The notes: a model not told the origin generated them from the letters alone. A stretch of 39,057 nt of DNA from an uncultured Collinsella sp. (GCA_958407995.1 CATYJU010000017.1:1-39057); one strand, 5' to 3'; positions 7,651-15,355 are shown, counted from the stretch's first letter. A program made the numbers and translations.

Positions 7651-7833
7651 TTATAACAGACTGTTATCCCATTCGAGTGCCTGGGCTATCGTCCCGACGC
7701 GGGAGAAGAACAGCGCGTAGAAGGGGTCGTTTTTGAGATAGTAAACGCAGGCCGCCTCGTACTTGTCGCCCTTCTCCTTGGTCGTTGCCGACCCATTGAC
7801 GATAGGATCAAGGGCATCGTAGACGGTCTTCAT
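7651..7833 (-). pseudogene. N-terminal remnant of a restriction-type helicase
   Basis: Only 60 residues, but with an excellent ribosome binding site (AAAGGAG, 8 bases before ATG). The sequence KGDKYEAACVYYLKNDPFY matches the opening of large DEAD/DEAH helicases with an Mrr-like N-terminal nuclease domain, where (E)KGxxFE..V..YL..DP.Y is typical. The frame stops after WDNSLL, where the family normally continues for hundreds of residues. It is either a truncated gene left by deletion or a small stand-alone protein made from that start. It sits 15 bases upstream of the exonuclease gene, so a deletion may have fused that operon to this promoter. Confidence 0.6.
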
Positions 7834-7963
7834 ATAGCGACTCCTTTGTTGTTATTCAGACGTCACCATTTTAAAGAAATAGCGAATGCGCGCTCGCTCC
7901 ATTTAACGTTTAATCGGCGAAGAGCATCTTGGTCAATTTACGCGTGCCGCTCTGGCCAGCCAT

Positions 7964-7987
7964 AAAAAAGACCCAGCGAACTGGGTC
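7964..7987 (-). terminator. terminator after the DnaC-like gene
   Basis: GACCCAG/CTGGGTC stem with a 4-nt loop, followed on the minus strand by six T residues, 26 bases past the stop at 8014. Confidence 0.85.
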
Positions 7988-8013
7988 CAATAATCCATAT
8001 CGCTAAGCGACTA

Positions 8014-8814
8014 TCAACCTGATGCTGAATGCACAGTTTTCTTTAGACACGAAAACAGTGCCTCCACATGCTTAACCTTAGCGCCGATACTCAGATAGTG
8101 TTTTCGAAGCTCATTGCCAGTATATTCTGATGAAAGAATAGTCATACGCTTATTGATGCGTCGATCGTCTAGCAATTCGAAAAGCATGTCCACCTCTGTC
8201 GGAGAATCCGAATAGCCCAAGTACGCTATCAACAGATTCTGCGCCCCACGATATGCGTCCAAGGTCCTGTCCTTGCTATTAGGACCGTATAGGTTGGCGC
8301 TATCCCAAGCGGACACCATCTTCTTTGCACTTGCAAAAAGGTATTTATCTCCACAACAGATAGCGGTAGCAGCCGCCTCTATAGCAGCAGAATCTTGGTC
8401 ATTTTCAACCACCCACAGCCACTTTTCGCCTACCGTCATGGATCGTCGATTCTCCTTTTGCGGTTCAGTCATATCCGCAAGCAGTCGCGCCACACCATCT
8501 TCGATCAGCTTGGGAGCATCTTCCACCTTCCCCTTTTGAACGATAGGGGGATTGCTATGTTGACCTATCAATTGCATATACTCCTCAGCACTAATAACCG
8601 TCTTGATATCGAGGATGGGGGTGGGAGATGAATCAACGTTCATATTGTTCACCACGTTCATCATGTCCTTCTCGTTTGAGATCATTACGGTGCCGCCGCC
8701 GTCGGCGGTACGCTCGGTTGCGCAGCTCGCGCCGGCGGCGTGCGCGGCGCAACCGCGCGTACCGCCGACGGGCAACGCATCCGCCAGTGCCTCGGCAATC
8801 GTCTTAGAGCACAT
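8014..8814 (-). CDS. DnaC/IstB-like protein with lost ATPase motifs
   Basis: A 266-residue protein in which residues about 125-240 align by pattern with DnaC-type AAA+ helicase loaders. A strand EKWLWVV stands where Walker A follows, but ENDQDSAAIEA (137-147) replaces GxxGxGKT. The Walker B strand reads LLIAYLG (194-200) without the acidic pair. Then MLFELLDDRRINKRMTILSSE fits the family's ELLFEIINxRxxxxxPTIITSN segment. The fold seems kept while ATP binding and hydrolysis are lost. Residues 45-125 are an acidic region, possibly a partner-binding domain. The start at 8812-8814 overlaps the upstream HTH gene by 11 bases with GGAGGAGGG nearby. An alternative start at 8683-8685 would leave a 25-bp inverted repeat outside the gene. 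Confidence 0.65.
   Translation of the reverse strand: MCSKTIAEALADALPVGGTRGCAAHAAGASCATERTADGGGTVMISNEKDMMNVVNNMNVDSSPTPILDIKTVISAEEYMQLIGQHSNPPIVQKGKVEDAPKLIEDGVARLLADMTEPQKENRRSMTVGEKWLWVVENDQDSAAIEAAATAICCGDKYLFASAKKMVSAWDSANLYGPNSKDRTLDAYRGAQNLLIAYLGYSDSPTEVDMLFELLDDRRINKRMTILSSEYTGNELRKHYLSIGAKVKHVEALFSCLKKTVHSASG
8699..8771. repeat. 25-bp inverted repeat at the 5' end of the DnaC-like gene
   Basis: The left arm 8699-8723 and right arm 8747-8771 are complementary at 24 of 25 positions around a 23-nt loop. It is far more GC-rich than the rest of the gene, and the encoded residues (about 15-39) are low-complexity Gly/Ala/Thr. It lies between two possible start codons. Confidence 0.8.
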
Positions 8815-9052
8815 CGGTGCCCTCCTCCATAGAGGCCAGGTACATGATTAAATCGGCCTTGTCCACGCGCCAGACACCGGCAATCTTCACGCCACCGGCA
8901 GCTTTAAGAATCTGTATAGACTTGGTCTTGCAAACGTTCAACAGTTTGGCGATATCACGCGAGGTGACATATGCGGACGGCAGCGCGTGCAAATCACGAC
9001 ACCACGCTTTACGAGAGATGGCATTCATCTTTTTGAAGTCCCTGTCTTCCAT
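8804..9052 (-). CDS. small helix-turn-helix (excisionase-type) DNA-binding protein
   Basis: An 82-residue basic protein. Residues 26-75 form a MerR/excisionase-type winged helix: YVTSRDIAKLLNVCKTKSIQILK, then a wing with VKIAGVWRVDKADLIMYL. AAAGGG precedes the ATG. The downstream DnaC-like gene starts inside its last codons, so the two are one transcript. Likely the regulator of this operon or an excisionase/replication accessory factor of a lost element. The same type of domain forms the N-terminus of the HipA-like protein at 10758. Confidence 0.75.
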   Translation of the reverse strand: MEDRDFKKMNAISRKAWCRDLHALPSAYVTSRDIAKLLNVCKTKSIQILKAAGGVKIAGVWRVDKADLIMYLASMEEGTDVL

Positions 9053-9094
9053 ATATAACCCTTTCGTTCATGGAGTACACATAGAACACAATAG

Positions 9095-9123
9095 TTGACC
9101 TGCGGAATGGTATTAAATATTAT
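9095..9123 (+). promoter_or_regulatory. promoter of the zinc-finger-like gene
   Basis: TTGACC, a 17-base spacer, then TATTAT, close to the vegetative sigma-factor consensus, about 50 bases before the start codon at 9172. Confidence 0.65.
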
Positions 9124-9171
9124 TTTTAATAGAACGTGGTTTAGAGAATTCCAGCAGTTAAAGGAGCACAT

Positions 9172-10365
9172 ATGGCAACCGCAAAAGTAAAAGTTCCCAC
9201 AAACATCAACAGCCCAACTCCATGGACGCTTCCGATGGCAAAACTGATCAGCGTTAACATCGGCGGATCAGAAAGTCCTGCGTTCCTATGCAAGGCAGGC
9301 AAAAAAGCCTATGGCTTACCGGATGGCTTTGCGACAGGAGCTTTGCTCAATTTGAACACGAATGATCTCGGCGAGGTCAAACGATTTATTGAGGCATACG
9401 GTCTTCCGGTGTCGCCTTATGCCAATCAGTTCGAACTTGTCGAAAAGCGGTTTGCATCAAATGACAAATTCTCAGACAACCCGGTGGGTGACGGGCTTGA
9501 TTGTTGGAGAGACTCATTGAATGCCTCAGCAAGAAGTTCCACTATTGAAGACACTTTAGAATTTTCTTTGTTTAACCATTTCAAAGGAAAAGACTGTTCG
9601 GCCGGCACCGAAATCGCAAACCTGATGAAAGGCGTCCGAAAGAAGGACGAACAGATTATCTTAGCCAATGATCTGGTCACAACCCTCACCATCATGCAAG
9701 TTGCCGCCCTTCTATTTGCGTGTAAAGCTGCCTTTAACTCAAAGGCATACGATGCAACGATCACCCTACTAAGTAAGCTGCCGAGTAGCAAATGCATCAT
9801 GGCTAGATTTGGCCAGCTTTTTATTGCCTGCGAAATGCCGACCAAGATTTATCTAAATACCAGCGAAGAAGAGCTGCCTCCGGATATTCTTGGGGCGAGA
9901 ATTGCGGCATCTCGGTACCTTGAAGCCCTCGAAGAGCCACTTGCCGCTTTTTTGGACCTCTCAATCTCGCCGTATCCGGAGGAGACTCATCTCATCCAGA
10001 ATCCAATACTCCGAAAAATGACCAGTATCAGCTCAGAACCCAGAAAGCAGCTCGTGGGAAGTTTAACCAGAGCATTTAGTATCCAACTTTTAGAGTATCT
10101 TCAAAGCGATCAGCCTTGGCGCACCTGCGATCTCTGCAAACATCCCTACAAAATTCGTCAGCAAACGATGCATGCGCTGACAAGCGCGGAGGCTGCCCAG
10201 AAAGAACTCTCAAAGCCAAGGCGAGAGACGAATAAGCAAAGCTCCTTTTGTACGAAGACTCACGAGGAGCGTGAGCGTCGCAAAGCGCGGTCGGCGAAGC
10301 GTGAACAACACATGATTGATCGAAAGGTGCGCGAGCTCGACTTAAACAAAGGCCGAAAGGTGTAA
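9172..10365 (+). CDS. hypothetical protein with C-terminal CGNR-like zinc finger
   Basis: A 397-residue soluble protein with a strong AAAGGAG site before ATG. Most of it is helical and I do not recognise the fold. Near residue 320 WRTCDLCKHPY and, 40 residues later, SSFCTKTHEERERRKAR form a possible Cys-x2-Cys...Cys/His zinc site, like the CGNR or HNH-related fingers that end in a basic helix. The tail is very basic (RKARSAKREQHMIDRKVREL), consistent with nucleic-acid binding. Divergent from the HTH/DnaC-like operon, with its own promoter at 9095. AT-richer codon use than the core genes suggests acquisition. Confidence 0.6.
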   Translation: MATAKVKVPTNINSPTPWTLPMAKLISVNIGGSESPAFLCKAGKKAYGLPDGFATGALLNLNTNDLGEVKRFIEAYGLPVSPYANQFELVEKRFASNDKFSDNPVGDGLDCWRDSLNASARSSTIEDTLEFSLFNHFKGKDCSAGTEIANLMKGVRKKDEQIILANDLVTTLTIMQVAALLFACKAAFNSKAYDATITLLSKLPSSKCIMARFGQLFIACEMPTKIYLNTSEEELPPDILGARIAASRYLEALEEPLAAFLDLSISPYPEETHLIQNPILRKMTSISSEPRKQLVGSLTRAFSIQLLEYLQSDQPWRTCDLCKHPYKIRQQTMHALTSAEAAQKELSKPRRETNKQSSFCTKTHEERERRKARSAKREQHMIDRKVRELDLNKGRKV

Positions 10366-10479
10366 CAGTAATTACGTGATGAGTTTGTGGAGTCGGCGAG
10401 AATCGTAAATGACCAAAAACGGCTTTTATTGCACATATCGTTGCACAGCCCATTGCACACGGCAGCCATAAAAAAGAAA

Positions 10480-10521
10480 GCAGGCCAGAGGGAAAAACAC
10501 TCTGACCTGCTTTTTCTTTCA
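10480..10521. terminator. terminator, usable in both directions
   Basis: GCAGGCCAGAG/CTCTGACCTGC stem with one mismatch, followed on plus by TTTTTCTTTC and preceded by an A-rich run that gives T residues on minus. It separates the zinc-finger-like gene from the convergent tRNA-Thr. Confidence 0.8.
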
Positions 10522-10596
10522 TGGAGCCAGTGACAGGAATCGAACCTGCAACCCACTGATTACAAATCAGTTGCGCTACCGTTGCGCCACACTGGC
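10522..10596 (-). tRNA. tRNA-Thr (UGU)
   Basis: Read on the minus strand it gives a 7-bp acceptor stem (GCCAGTG/CACTGGC), a D arm, an anticodon stem ACTGA/TCAGT with loop TTTGTAA (anticodon TGT), and a T arm with GGTTCGATTCC. The terminal CCA is encoded. The 3' end faces the accessory block, as expected for an integration target. Confidence 0.95.
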
Positions 10597-10626
10597 ACAC
10601 TTGGCGCTCTCGCGCGAAGCCAATTA

Positions 10627-10655
10627 AGAATAAAGGAATTACGGACGGGGCGCAA
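10627..10655 (-). promoter_or_regulatory. promoter of tRNA-Thr
   Basis: On minus: TTGCGC, 17 bases, TATTCT, ending 31 bases before the tRNA 5' end. Confidence 0.5.
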
Positions 10656-10681
10656 CAGACCCTTCGACCGACCACATCTCA

Positions 10682-10753
10682 AAACCCTTCGTCAGAACGA
10701 ATAGTTTTAATTACAATGGAATAGATAAAACTATTCGTTCTGACGAAGGGTTT
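10682..10753. promoter_or_regulatory. perfect 28-bp inverted repeat, hip operator/promoter
   Basis: Arms 10682-10709 and 10726-10753 are exact complements around a 16-nt centre. The right arm contains GAAGGG, the only candidate ribosome binding site for the ATG at 10758. TACAAT at 10712-10717 in the centre is a good -10 box. A repressor bound to both arms would cover the promoter. A transcript starting further upstream would fold and hide the ribosome binding site. Confidence 0.75.
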
Positions 10754-10757
10754 CTCG

Positions 10758-12098
10758 ATGCTTACCACCAAGGAAGCCGCCGAGCTACTCGGCATCACTC
10801 CGCGCAGGGTGCAGGAGCTCATAAAAAACGGAGCACTTGAGGCCCGCAAGGCTTCTGGCGTATGGCTCATCGACAAAGACAGCGTCGACACGCGACTCCG
10901 CTCCGTGACCAAAACGGGGGGACGTCCCCGCCGCGGCTACGGTAAGAGCGAGATCGCGTTCACCCTCATGAACCGCACGTATGAAGTCGCTCAGCTGGTC
11001 TACAACACATCGCGAAAAGACTTCACCCACATCGGTGCCGACGTCGATTACGCCCACGCCCCTATTGGGGTATTTGGCCCTAATAGCCCCGTATCGCTCG
11101 ACTCTTTCCGCACTTGGTGGCGCGGCCGCGGTATCCCGCTCGCACGCATTGGGCTAGCCTCCCTGCTTGCAGAAGCCGCAGTCGATGTTCCCGATGAACT
11201 CGTACAGCGAAATCTTGGCCTCTCCTTATCCGACCAGTATTGGATAAGGCCCCAAAGTTCCGGTCTCGCCTGGGAGGACATTAACTTCTTCAATAACGCC
11301 TTTGATGACGTCTCACTGTCCATTGCGCCCTTTGCCCCAGAGGGAAAAGCGGCTGCCGCAAAGCCCGATAACACGTCGGACGGCAATCTTCAAAAGTACT
11401 GGACATGCGAGGGCGGGCGTCGAATTCTGCATAAAGCAGGAGCGCATCTAAACCAGGAACCCTATAACGAGATGGTGGCGACTGCACTTCACCGTCGCAT
11501 CCTGAACACTTACGATTATGTACCCTATTCGCTCGAAGGCGCGGGCACTTCCGCCTTGAGCACATGCAGTGTCTTCTTAACTGACGAAGAAGAATATGTC
11601 CCTGCGTTCTATGTAAACCAGCATGCAAATGCAGACGAGCGACTAACCGATTACGAACGGTATGTAGCAAACTGCGAGGAGCTTGGAGCGACAGATATAA
11701 AAGACGCCCTTGGCCGCATGATCGTATGCGATGACATCATTGCCAACTACGATCGTCATTGGCGCAACTTCGGCCTCGTGCGAAACGTCAACTCACTGGT
11801 CTGCAGACCAGCCCCCATCTTCGATTCGGGCTCATCACTCTGGTGCAACATATCACTAGAGGAGCTTAGGGCGGGAGAGCACAGTTTTACCAGTGCGCAA
11901 TTTCATTCAAGCCCCGCCAAACAAATGTTGCTCGTCGAGGACATGAGCTGGTTTGACGGCGACAAACTCGAAGGCTTCGTTGACGAGGCAATCGAGATTC
12001 TGTCCAGAAACGACGCGCTCGCGGCAAGGCTGCCATATCTAAAAGAGGCGCTTACATGGCGCCTCCGTAGAATGATCGACATCGCTGAATGGAGTTAG
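10758..12098 (+). CDS. HTH-HipA-like kinase fusion
   Basis: A 446-residue protein. Residues 1-50 are an excisionase-type HTH (TTKEAAELLGITPRRVQELI, wing GVWLIDKDSVD). GGRPRRGYGK (54-63) resembles an AT-hook. From about 200 it follows HipA-type kinases: GNLQKYW (209-215) and a nucleotide-site-like segment, then the catalytic DDIIANYDRHWRNFG with N330, D332, R333, H334 and N337, and the metal-binding APIFDSGSS (D356). HipA toxins phosphorylate aminoacyl-tRNA synthetases or other proteins and normally need a separate HipB repressor. Here the DNA-binding part is fused and no hipB is adjacent. The 28-bp palindrome immediately upstream suggests autoregulation. Alone between tRNA-Thr and the core yacP gene, convergent with the latter. 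Confidence 0.8.
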   Translation: MLTTKEAAELLGITPRRVQELIKNGALEARKASGVWLIDKDSVDTRLRSVTKTGGRPRRGYGKSEIAFTLMNRTYEVAQLVYNTSRKDFTHIGADVDYAHAPIGVFGPNSPVSLDSFRTWWRGRGIPLARIGLASLLAEAAVDVPDELVQRNLGLSLSDQYWIRPQSSGLAWEDINFFNNAFDDVSLSIAPFAPEGKAAAAKPDNTSDGNLQKYWTCEGGRRILHKAGAHLNQEPYNEMVATALHRRILNTYDYVPYSLEGAGTSALSTCSVFLTDEEEYVPAFYVNQHANADERLTDYERYVANCEELGATDIKDALGRMIVCDDIIANYDRHWRNFGLVRNVNSLVCRPAPIFDSGSSLWCNISLEELRAGEHSFTSAQFHSSPAKQMLLVEDMSWFDGDKLEGFVDEAIEILSRNDALAARLPYLKEALTWRLRRMIDIAEWS

Positions 12099-12125
12099 CG
12101 AGACAGCGTCGCGCCGTCAGCTCAC

Positions 12126-12803
12126 CTACCTCCCGCGAAGGGCCTTGAGCTTGGCCAGGGCATCGGGGCTCAGGCGACTGCCCAGAGTCATCTTGATTTG
12201 CGGGGCTTCCTCGGCCTCGTGAACGTCGTTGTCGATCTGTTTGATCTCGTCCACCAGCATGCGGCTCGAGATGCGCGTGACGCCCTTGCCCATGACGACG
12301 GCCTGGATTGTGCCGTCACTCGAAACCACGGAGCACGCGCGGCCTTCTTCGCGCGCCTCGATGCAGAGCTTCTGCACCACGGTATCGGCCGAAACACCCG
12401 TCGGCGAAAACTCAATGCGCACGCCGCGGGCCGGTAGGTTGGGGCGCTCGCTGGAAATATTGCCCGCGCCGTCAAATACAATCACGGCCTCGTAGCGGCC
12501 CTGGGCAAACGCAGCTACGTCATTAATGAGCGCCGTGCGCGCCATATCGTGAACGTCGCTGGAATACGGATCGTCGGAATGGTCGTAGACGAGCTTTTCG
12601 TAGCGCGGCGTGCAGTGAATCACGTTGTAACCGTCGACCACCAGCAGCTCGGGCTTATTGGAGTGCACCGTCGAGACCGGATCGGCGATGGCCTGCGCAA
12701 ACGCATTGCCGCCCACGCCATAGGTCGCGGCCGAAACAATCGGCTTGGCCGAGCCCTCGCCAAAGCGCTTGGCCTTGGACTTGGCACGGTTCTTCTTGGA
12801 CAT
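12126..12803 (-). CDS. yacP: NYN-domain ribonuclease, YacP/Rae1 family
   Basis: A 225-residue protein. After a basic N-terminus comes the NYN (PIN-like) domain with LLVVDGYNVIH (D57, N60), VIVFDGAG and VVSSDGTIQ, the conserved acidic residues of the family. In Bacillus, YacP (Rae1) cleaves mRNA in the ribosomal A site. The gene starts 3 bases after rlmB ends, with GGGGGAGGAG overlapping that stop. It is the last gene of the disA-ispD-ispF-cysS-rlmB cluster, matching the order known in Bacillus. The C-terminal tail (LGSRLSPDALAKLKALRGR) is basic and may contact the ribosome (inference). Confidence 0.85.
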   Translation of the reverse strand: MSKKNRAKSKAKRFGEGSAKPIVSAATYGVGGNAFAQAIADPVSTVHSNKPELLVVDGYNVIHCTPRYEKLVYDHSDDPYSSDVHDMARTALINDVAAFAQGRYEAVIVFDGAGNISSERPNLPARGVRIEFSPTGVSADTVVQKLCIEAREEGRACSVVSSDGTIQAVVMGKGVTRISSRMLVDEIKQIDNDVHEAEEAPQIKMTLGSRLSPDALAKLKALRGR

Positions 12804-12806
12804 GCG

Positions 12807-13721
12807 CTACTCCTCCCCCATGAGCTCGCCGGCATTGCGGCGCAGCCACTCAAAGCACAGCGCGGTGGTCGCCTGGGCAACGTTGAGACTCTCGGTCATG
12901 CCACGCTGGGGAAGCTTGGTCAAGAAGTCGCATTTCTCGAGCACCAGACGCGAGATGCCGTCGCCCTCGGAACCCATGACGAGCGCCACGCGGCCCTCGA
13001 AGGGAGCATCCCAGCAGCTGCCCTCGGCGTGCTCGGAAGCACCGCCCACCCAAAAGCCAGCGGCCTTGAGGTCATCGAGTGCACGGGCGATATTGGGCAC
13101 CTGCGCGATGGGCAGATGCATGACGGCGCCGGCAGAAGTCTTGTAGCTGCCGACGGTTACACCGGCGGCGCGCTTGTTGGCAATGATGACGCCCGCCGCG
13201 CCCACGACCTCGGCGGAGCGCACGATGGCGCCAAAGTTGCCGTCGTCGGTCACATGGTCGAGCACGACGACGAGCGCCGGACCGTCGCCCGCACGGTCGA
13301 GGATATCGGCAACATCGGCATAGGGGAAGTTGCCAACCTCGAGCGCAATGCCCTGGTGAGCGCCATGGCTCGACAGCGCGTCGAGCTGCGCGCGCGGCAC
13401 ATACTTAATGCGGACACCTGCGGCGTTGAGGTCGTCGACCAGGTGCGACAAGGCGGCATCGCGCTCCCCGCCCTCAGCGATGAGCGCGCACTTGACGGGA
13501 AAGCCGGTACGCAGCGCCTCGGCGGCAGCACGGCGACCTTCGATAAACTCGCCCTTGGGAACCTGGACGTTATCGCGGCTACGCTCGCGCTGCGGGCGAG
13601 CAGCCTGTGAGCGCTCGCGCTGGCCCTTGGGAGCGGCAGCGCGGTCGTTGCGGCGAATCGGACGCGAGCCAGAAGCAGCCTGCTTGCCTCCACGCGGTGC
13701 ACGCTTGCGATTGTCGGCCAT
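12807..13721 (-). CDS. rlmB: 23S rRNA (guanosine-2'-O)-methyltransferase RlmB-type
   Basis: A SpoU/TrmH-family methyltransferase that uses S-adenosylmethionine to methylate 23S rRNA (G2251 in E. coli). The start ATG at 13719-13721 has AGGAGGT upstream. An Arg-rich disordered extension (about 1-55) precedes the substrate-binding domain and the knotted SPOUT domain. That domain shows the family motifs VTDDGNFGAIVRSAE, VMGSEGDGISRLV and MTESLNVAQATTALCFEW. It lies 168 bases after cysS, a gap filled by a large structured element. RlmB and YacP adjacent suggests a small translation-maintenance unit. Confidence 0.93.
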   Translation of the reverse strand: MADNRKRAPRGGKQAASGSRPIRRNDRAAAPKGQRERSQAARPQRERSRDNVQVPKGEFIEGRRAAAEALRTGFPVKCALIAEGGERDAALSHLVDDLNAAGVRIKYVPRAQLDALSSHGAHQGIALEVGNFPYADVADILDRAGDGPALVVVLDHVTDDGNFGAIVRSAEVVGAAGVIIANKRAAGVTVGSYKTSAGAVMHLPIAQVPNIARALDDLKAAGFWVGGASEHAEGSCWDAPFEGRVALVMGSEGDGISRLVLEKCDFLTKLPQRGMTESLNVAQATTALCFEWLRRNAGELMGEE

Positions 13722-13763
13722 AAAGCGACCTCCTAAATACAACTATCAAACGAAACAAATAGA

Positions 13764-13866
13764 CCGACCGCCCGAGGTGCGGCAGATTGCCTTGAAAGAG
13801 GAGGGCATAGACCTTGAGGTCATGCCCGACGATTGAAAGGCAAGGTGCCGTGGCTCGGGCGGTCGG
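13764..13866. other. about 100-nt nested hairpin between cysS and rlmB
   Basis: A single long stem made of five nested helices: 13764-13776 with 13854-13866 (13 bp), 13780-13784 with 13846-13850, 13787-13793 with 13837-13843 (7 bp), 13803-13808 with 13822-13827, and 13810-13813 with 13818-13821 closing a TTGA loop. Small internal loops separate them. On the minus strand it is followed by a loosely T-rich run. It could be a terminator or attenuator for rlmB, an RNA processing site, a small RNA, or a palindromic mobile relic. Confidence 0.65.
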
Positions 13867-13888
13867 GTGCTTGGGAAACCCGCGGGGA

Positions 13889-15355
13889 TTAGAGAGATTT
13901 GATACGGGTGCCGGCGGCGGTATCCTCAATGGTGAGGCCCAGGTCCTTGAGCTGGTCGCGGATGGCGTCGGCCAGATCCCAGTTCTTGGCGGCGCGGGCT
14001 TCGGCGCGGGCCTCGAGAATCTTGGCAGCGGCCTCGTCCACGTCGTCACCCGTATAGGCGACCAAACCGGCGGCAACGCCCAGCAGGCCCAGCGGCAGCT
14101 CGACCTTGGGCTCGGGGAGCTCAACGCCAAGCGTATCGAGCAGCTCGGCCAGCGTGTCGGCGGCGGCAAGCGCGGCGGCCTTGTCGGCAGCGTCGCCCGC
14201 CTGCTCCAGGTACTGGTTGCACTCGGTCACAAAGCCAAAGACGGCACCCATGGCACCAGCGGTGTTAAAGTCGTCGTCCATGCACTCCTTAAAGGTGGCA
14301 CGGGTCTCGGCGGCCTTGGCGGCAAACGCCTCGGCGGCAGCCGCATCGGCATCGGCCGTCGCATGGTTCGCGGCCCAGCGCAGGTTCTCGACCGTACCGG
14401 CGATACGCGTGAGCGAGTTCTCGGCACCCTCCAGGCGCTCCCAAGAAAAGTCGAGCGGCGAGCGATAGCTCGTCTGCAGCATCAGCAGGCGCAGGGCGGC
14501 AGCGGAGTGCTGCTCGAGAACCTCGGCCAGCGTAAAGAAGTTGCCGAGCGACTTGGACATCTTCTCGCCATCTACCAGCAGCATGCCCGTGTGCATCCAA
14601 GTGTTGGAGAAGCCCTGGTGCCAGGCGCAGGTGGCCTGGGCGCACTCGTTCTCGTGATGCGGGAAGGCAAGGTCGGAGCCGCCGCCGTGGATGTCGATCG
14701 GAGTGCCCAGGTAGCGATGCACCATGGCGGCGCACTCGGTGTGCCAACCGGGACGGCCCTCGCCCCAGGGGCTCGGCCAGCTGGGCTCGCCGGGCTTAGC
14801 GGCCTTCCACAGGGCAAAGTCGAGTGGGTCGTTCTTGTCCTCGTTCTCCTCGATGCGCGCGCCAACCATAAGGTCGTCGATGTTGCGGCCCGAGACCCGA
14901 CCATAGTTGGGATCGCTGCGCACGGCAAAGTACACATCGCCGTTATCGGCTGCGTAAGCGTGGCCCTGCTCGATAAGCGTCTTGATCATGGCGATCATGG
15001 GGCCGATCTCCTTGGTGGCGCGGGGGCGCACATCGGGATCGAGTACGTTGGCGGCGCGCATGACGCCGATGAACTTATCGGAGAACTCCGTCGCGACCTC
15101 GGCAGCCGTACGGCCCTGCTCGTTGGCGCGCTTGATGATCTTGTCATCGACATCGGTGAGGTTCTGGGCGAACGTGACCTCGTAGCCGCTCGCGATGAGC
15201 CAGCGACGAATCACATCGAAGCTGATGAACGTGCGGGCATTGCCGATGTGGATGTTGTCGTAGACCGTGGGGCCGCACACGTACATGCGGACCTTGCCGG
15301 ACTCGATCGGCTGGAACTCTTCCTTTTTATGGGTAGCGCTGTTGTAGATACGCAT
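13889..15355 (-). CDS. cysS: cysteinyl-tRNA synthetase
   Basis: A 488-residue class I synthetase that charges tRNA-Cys in the cytoplasm. Signatures: the zinc ligand region MYVCGPTVYD (C27), HIGN at 36-39, WHTECAAM, FPHHENE, and KMSKS near residue 270. The C-terminal DALR-like helical domain is alanine-rich, and the usual family length is about 460-490. AAGGAG before the ATG overlaps the ispF stop codon, so the two are translationally close. Its position after ispF is conserved with Bacillus. Confidence 0.97.
   Translation of the reverse strand: MRIYNSATHKKEEFQPIESGKVRMYVCGPTVYDNIHIGNARTFISFDVIRRWLIASGYEVTFAQNLTDVDDKIIKRANEQGRTAAEVATEFSDKFIGVMRAANVLDPDVRPRATKEIGPMIAMIKTLIEQGHAYAADNGDVYFAVRSDPNYGRVSGRNIDDLMVGARIEENEDKNDPLDFALWKAAKPGEPSWPSPWGEGRPGWHTECAAMVHRYLGTPIDIHGGGSDLAFPHHENECAQATCAWHQGFSNTWMHTGMLLVDGEKMSKSLGNFFTLAEVLEQHSAAALRLLMLQTSYRSPLDFSWERLEGAENSLTRIAGTVENLRWAANHATADADAAAAEAFAAKAAETRATFKECMDDDFNTAGAMGAVFGFVTECNQYLEQAGDAADKAAALAAADTLAELLDTLGVELPEPKVELPLGLLGVAAGLVAYTGDDVDEAAAKILEARAEARAAKNWDLADAIRDQLKDLGLTIEDTAAGTRIKSL

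Noticed and set aside
13743..13888. T-box leader for cysS
   Set aside because: The structure is downstream, not upstream, of cysS and I see no T-box consensus.
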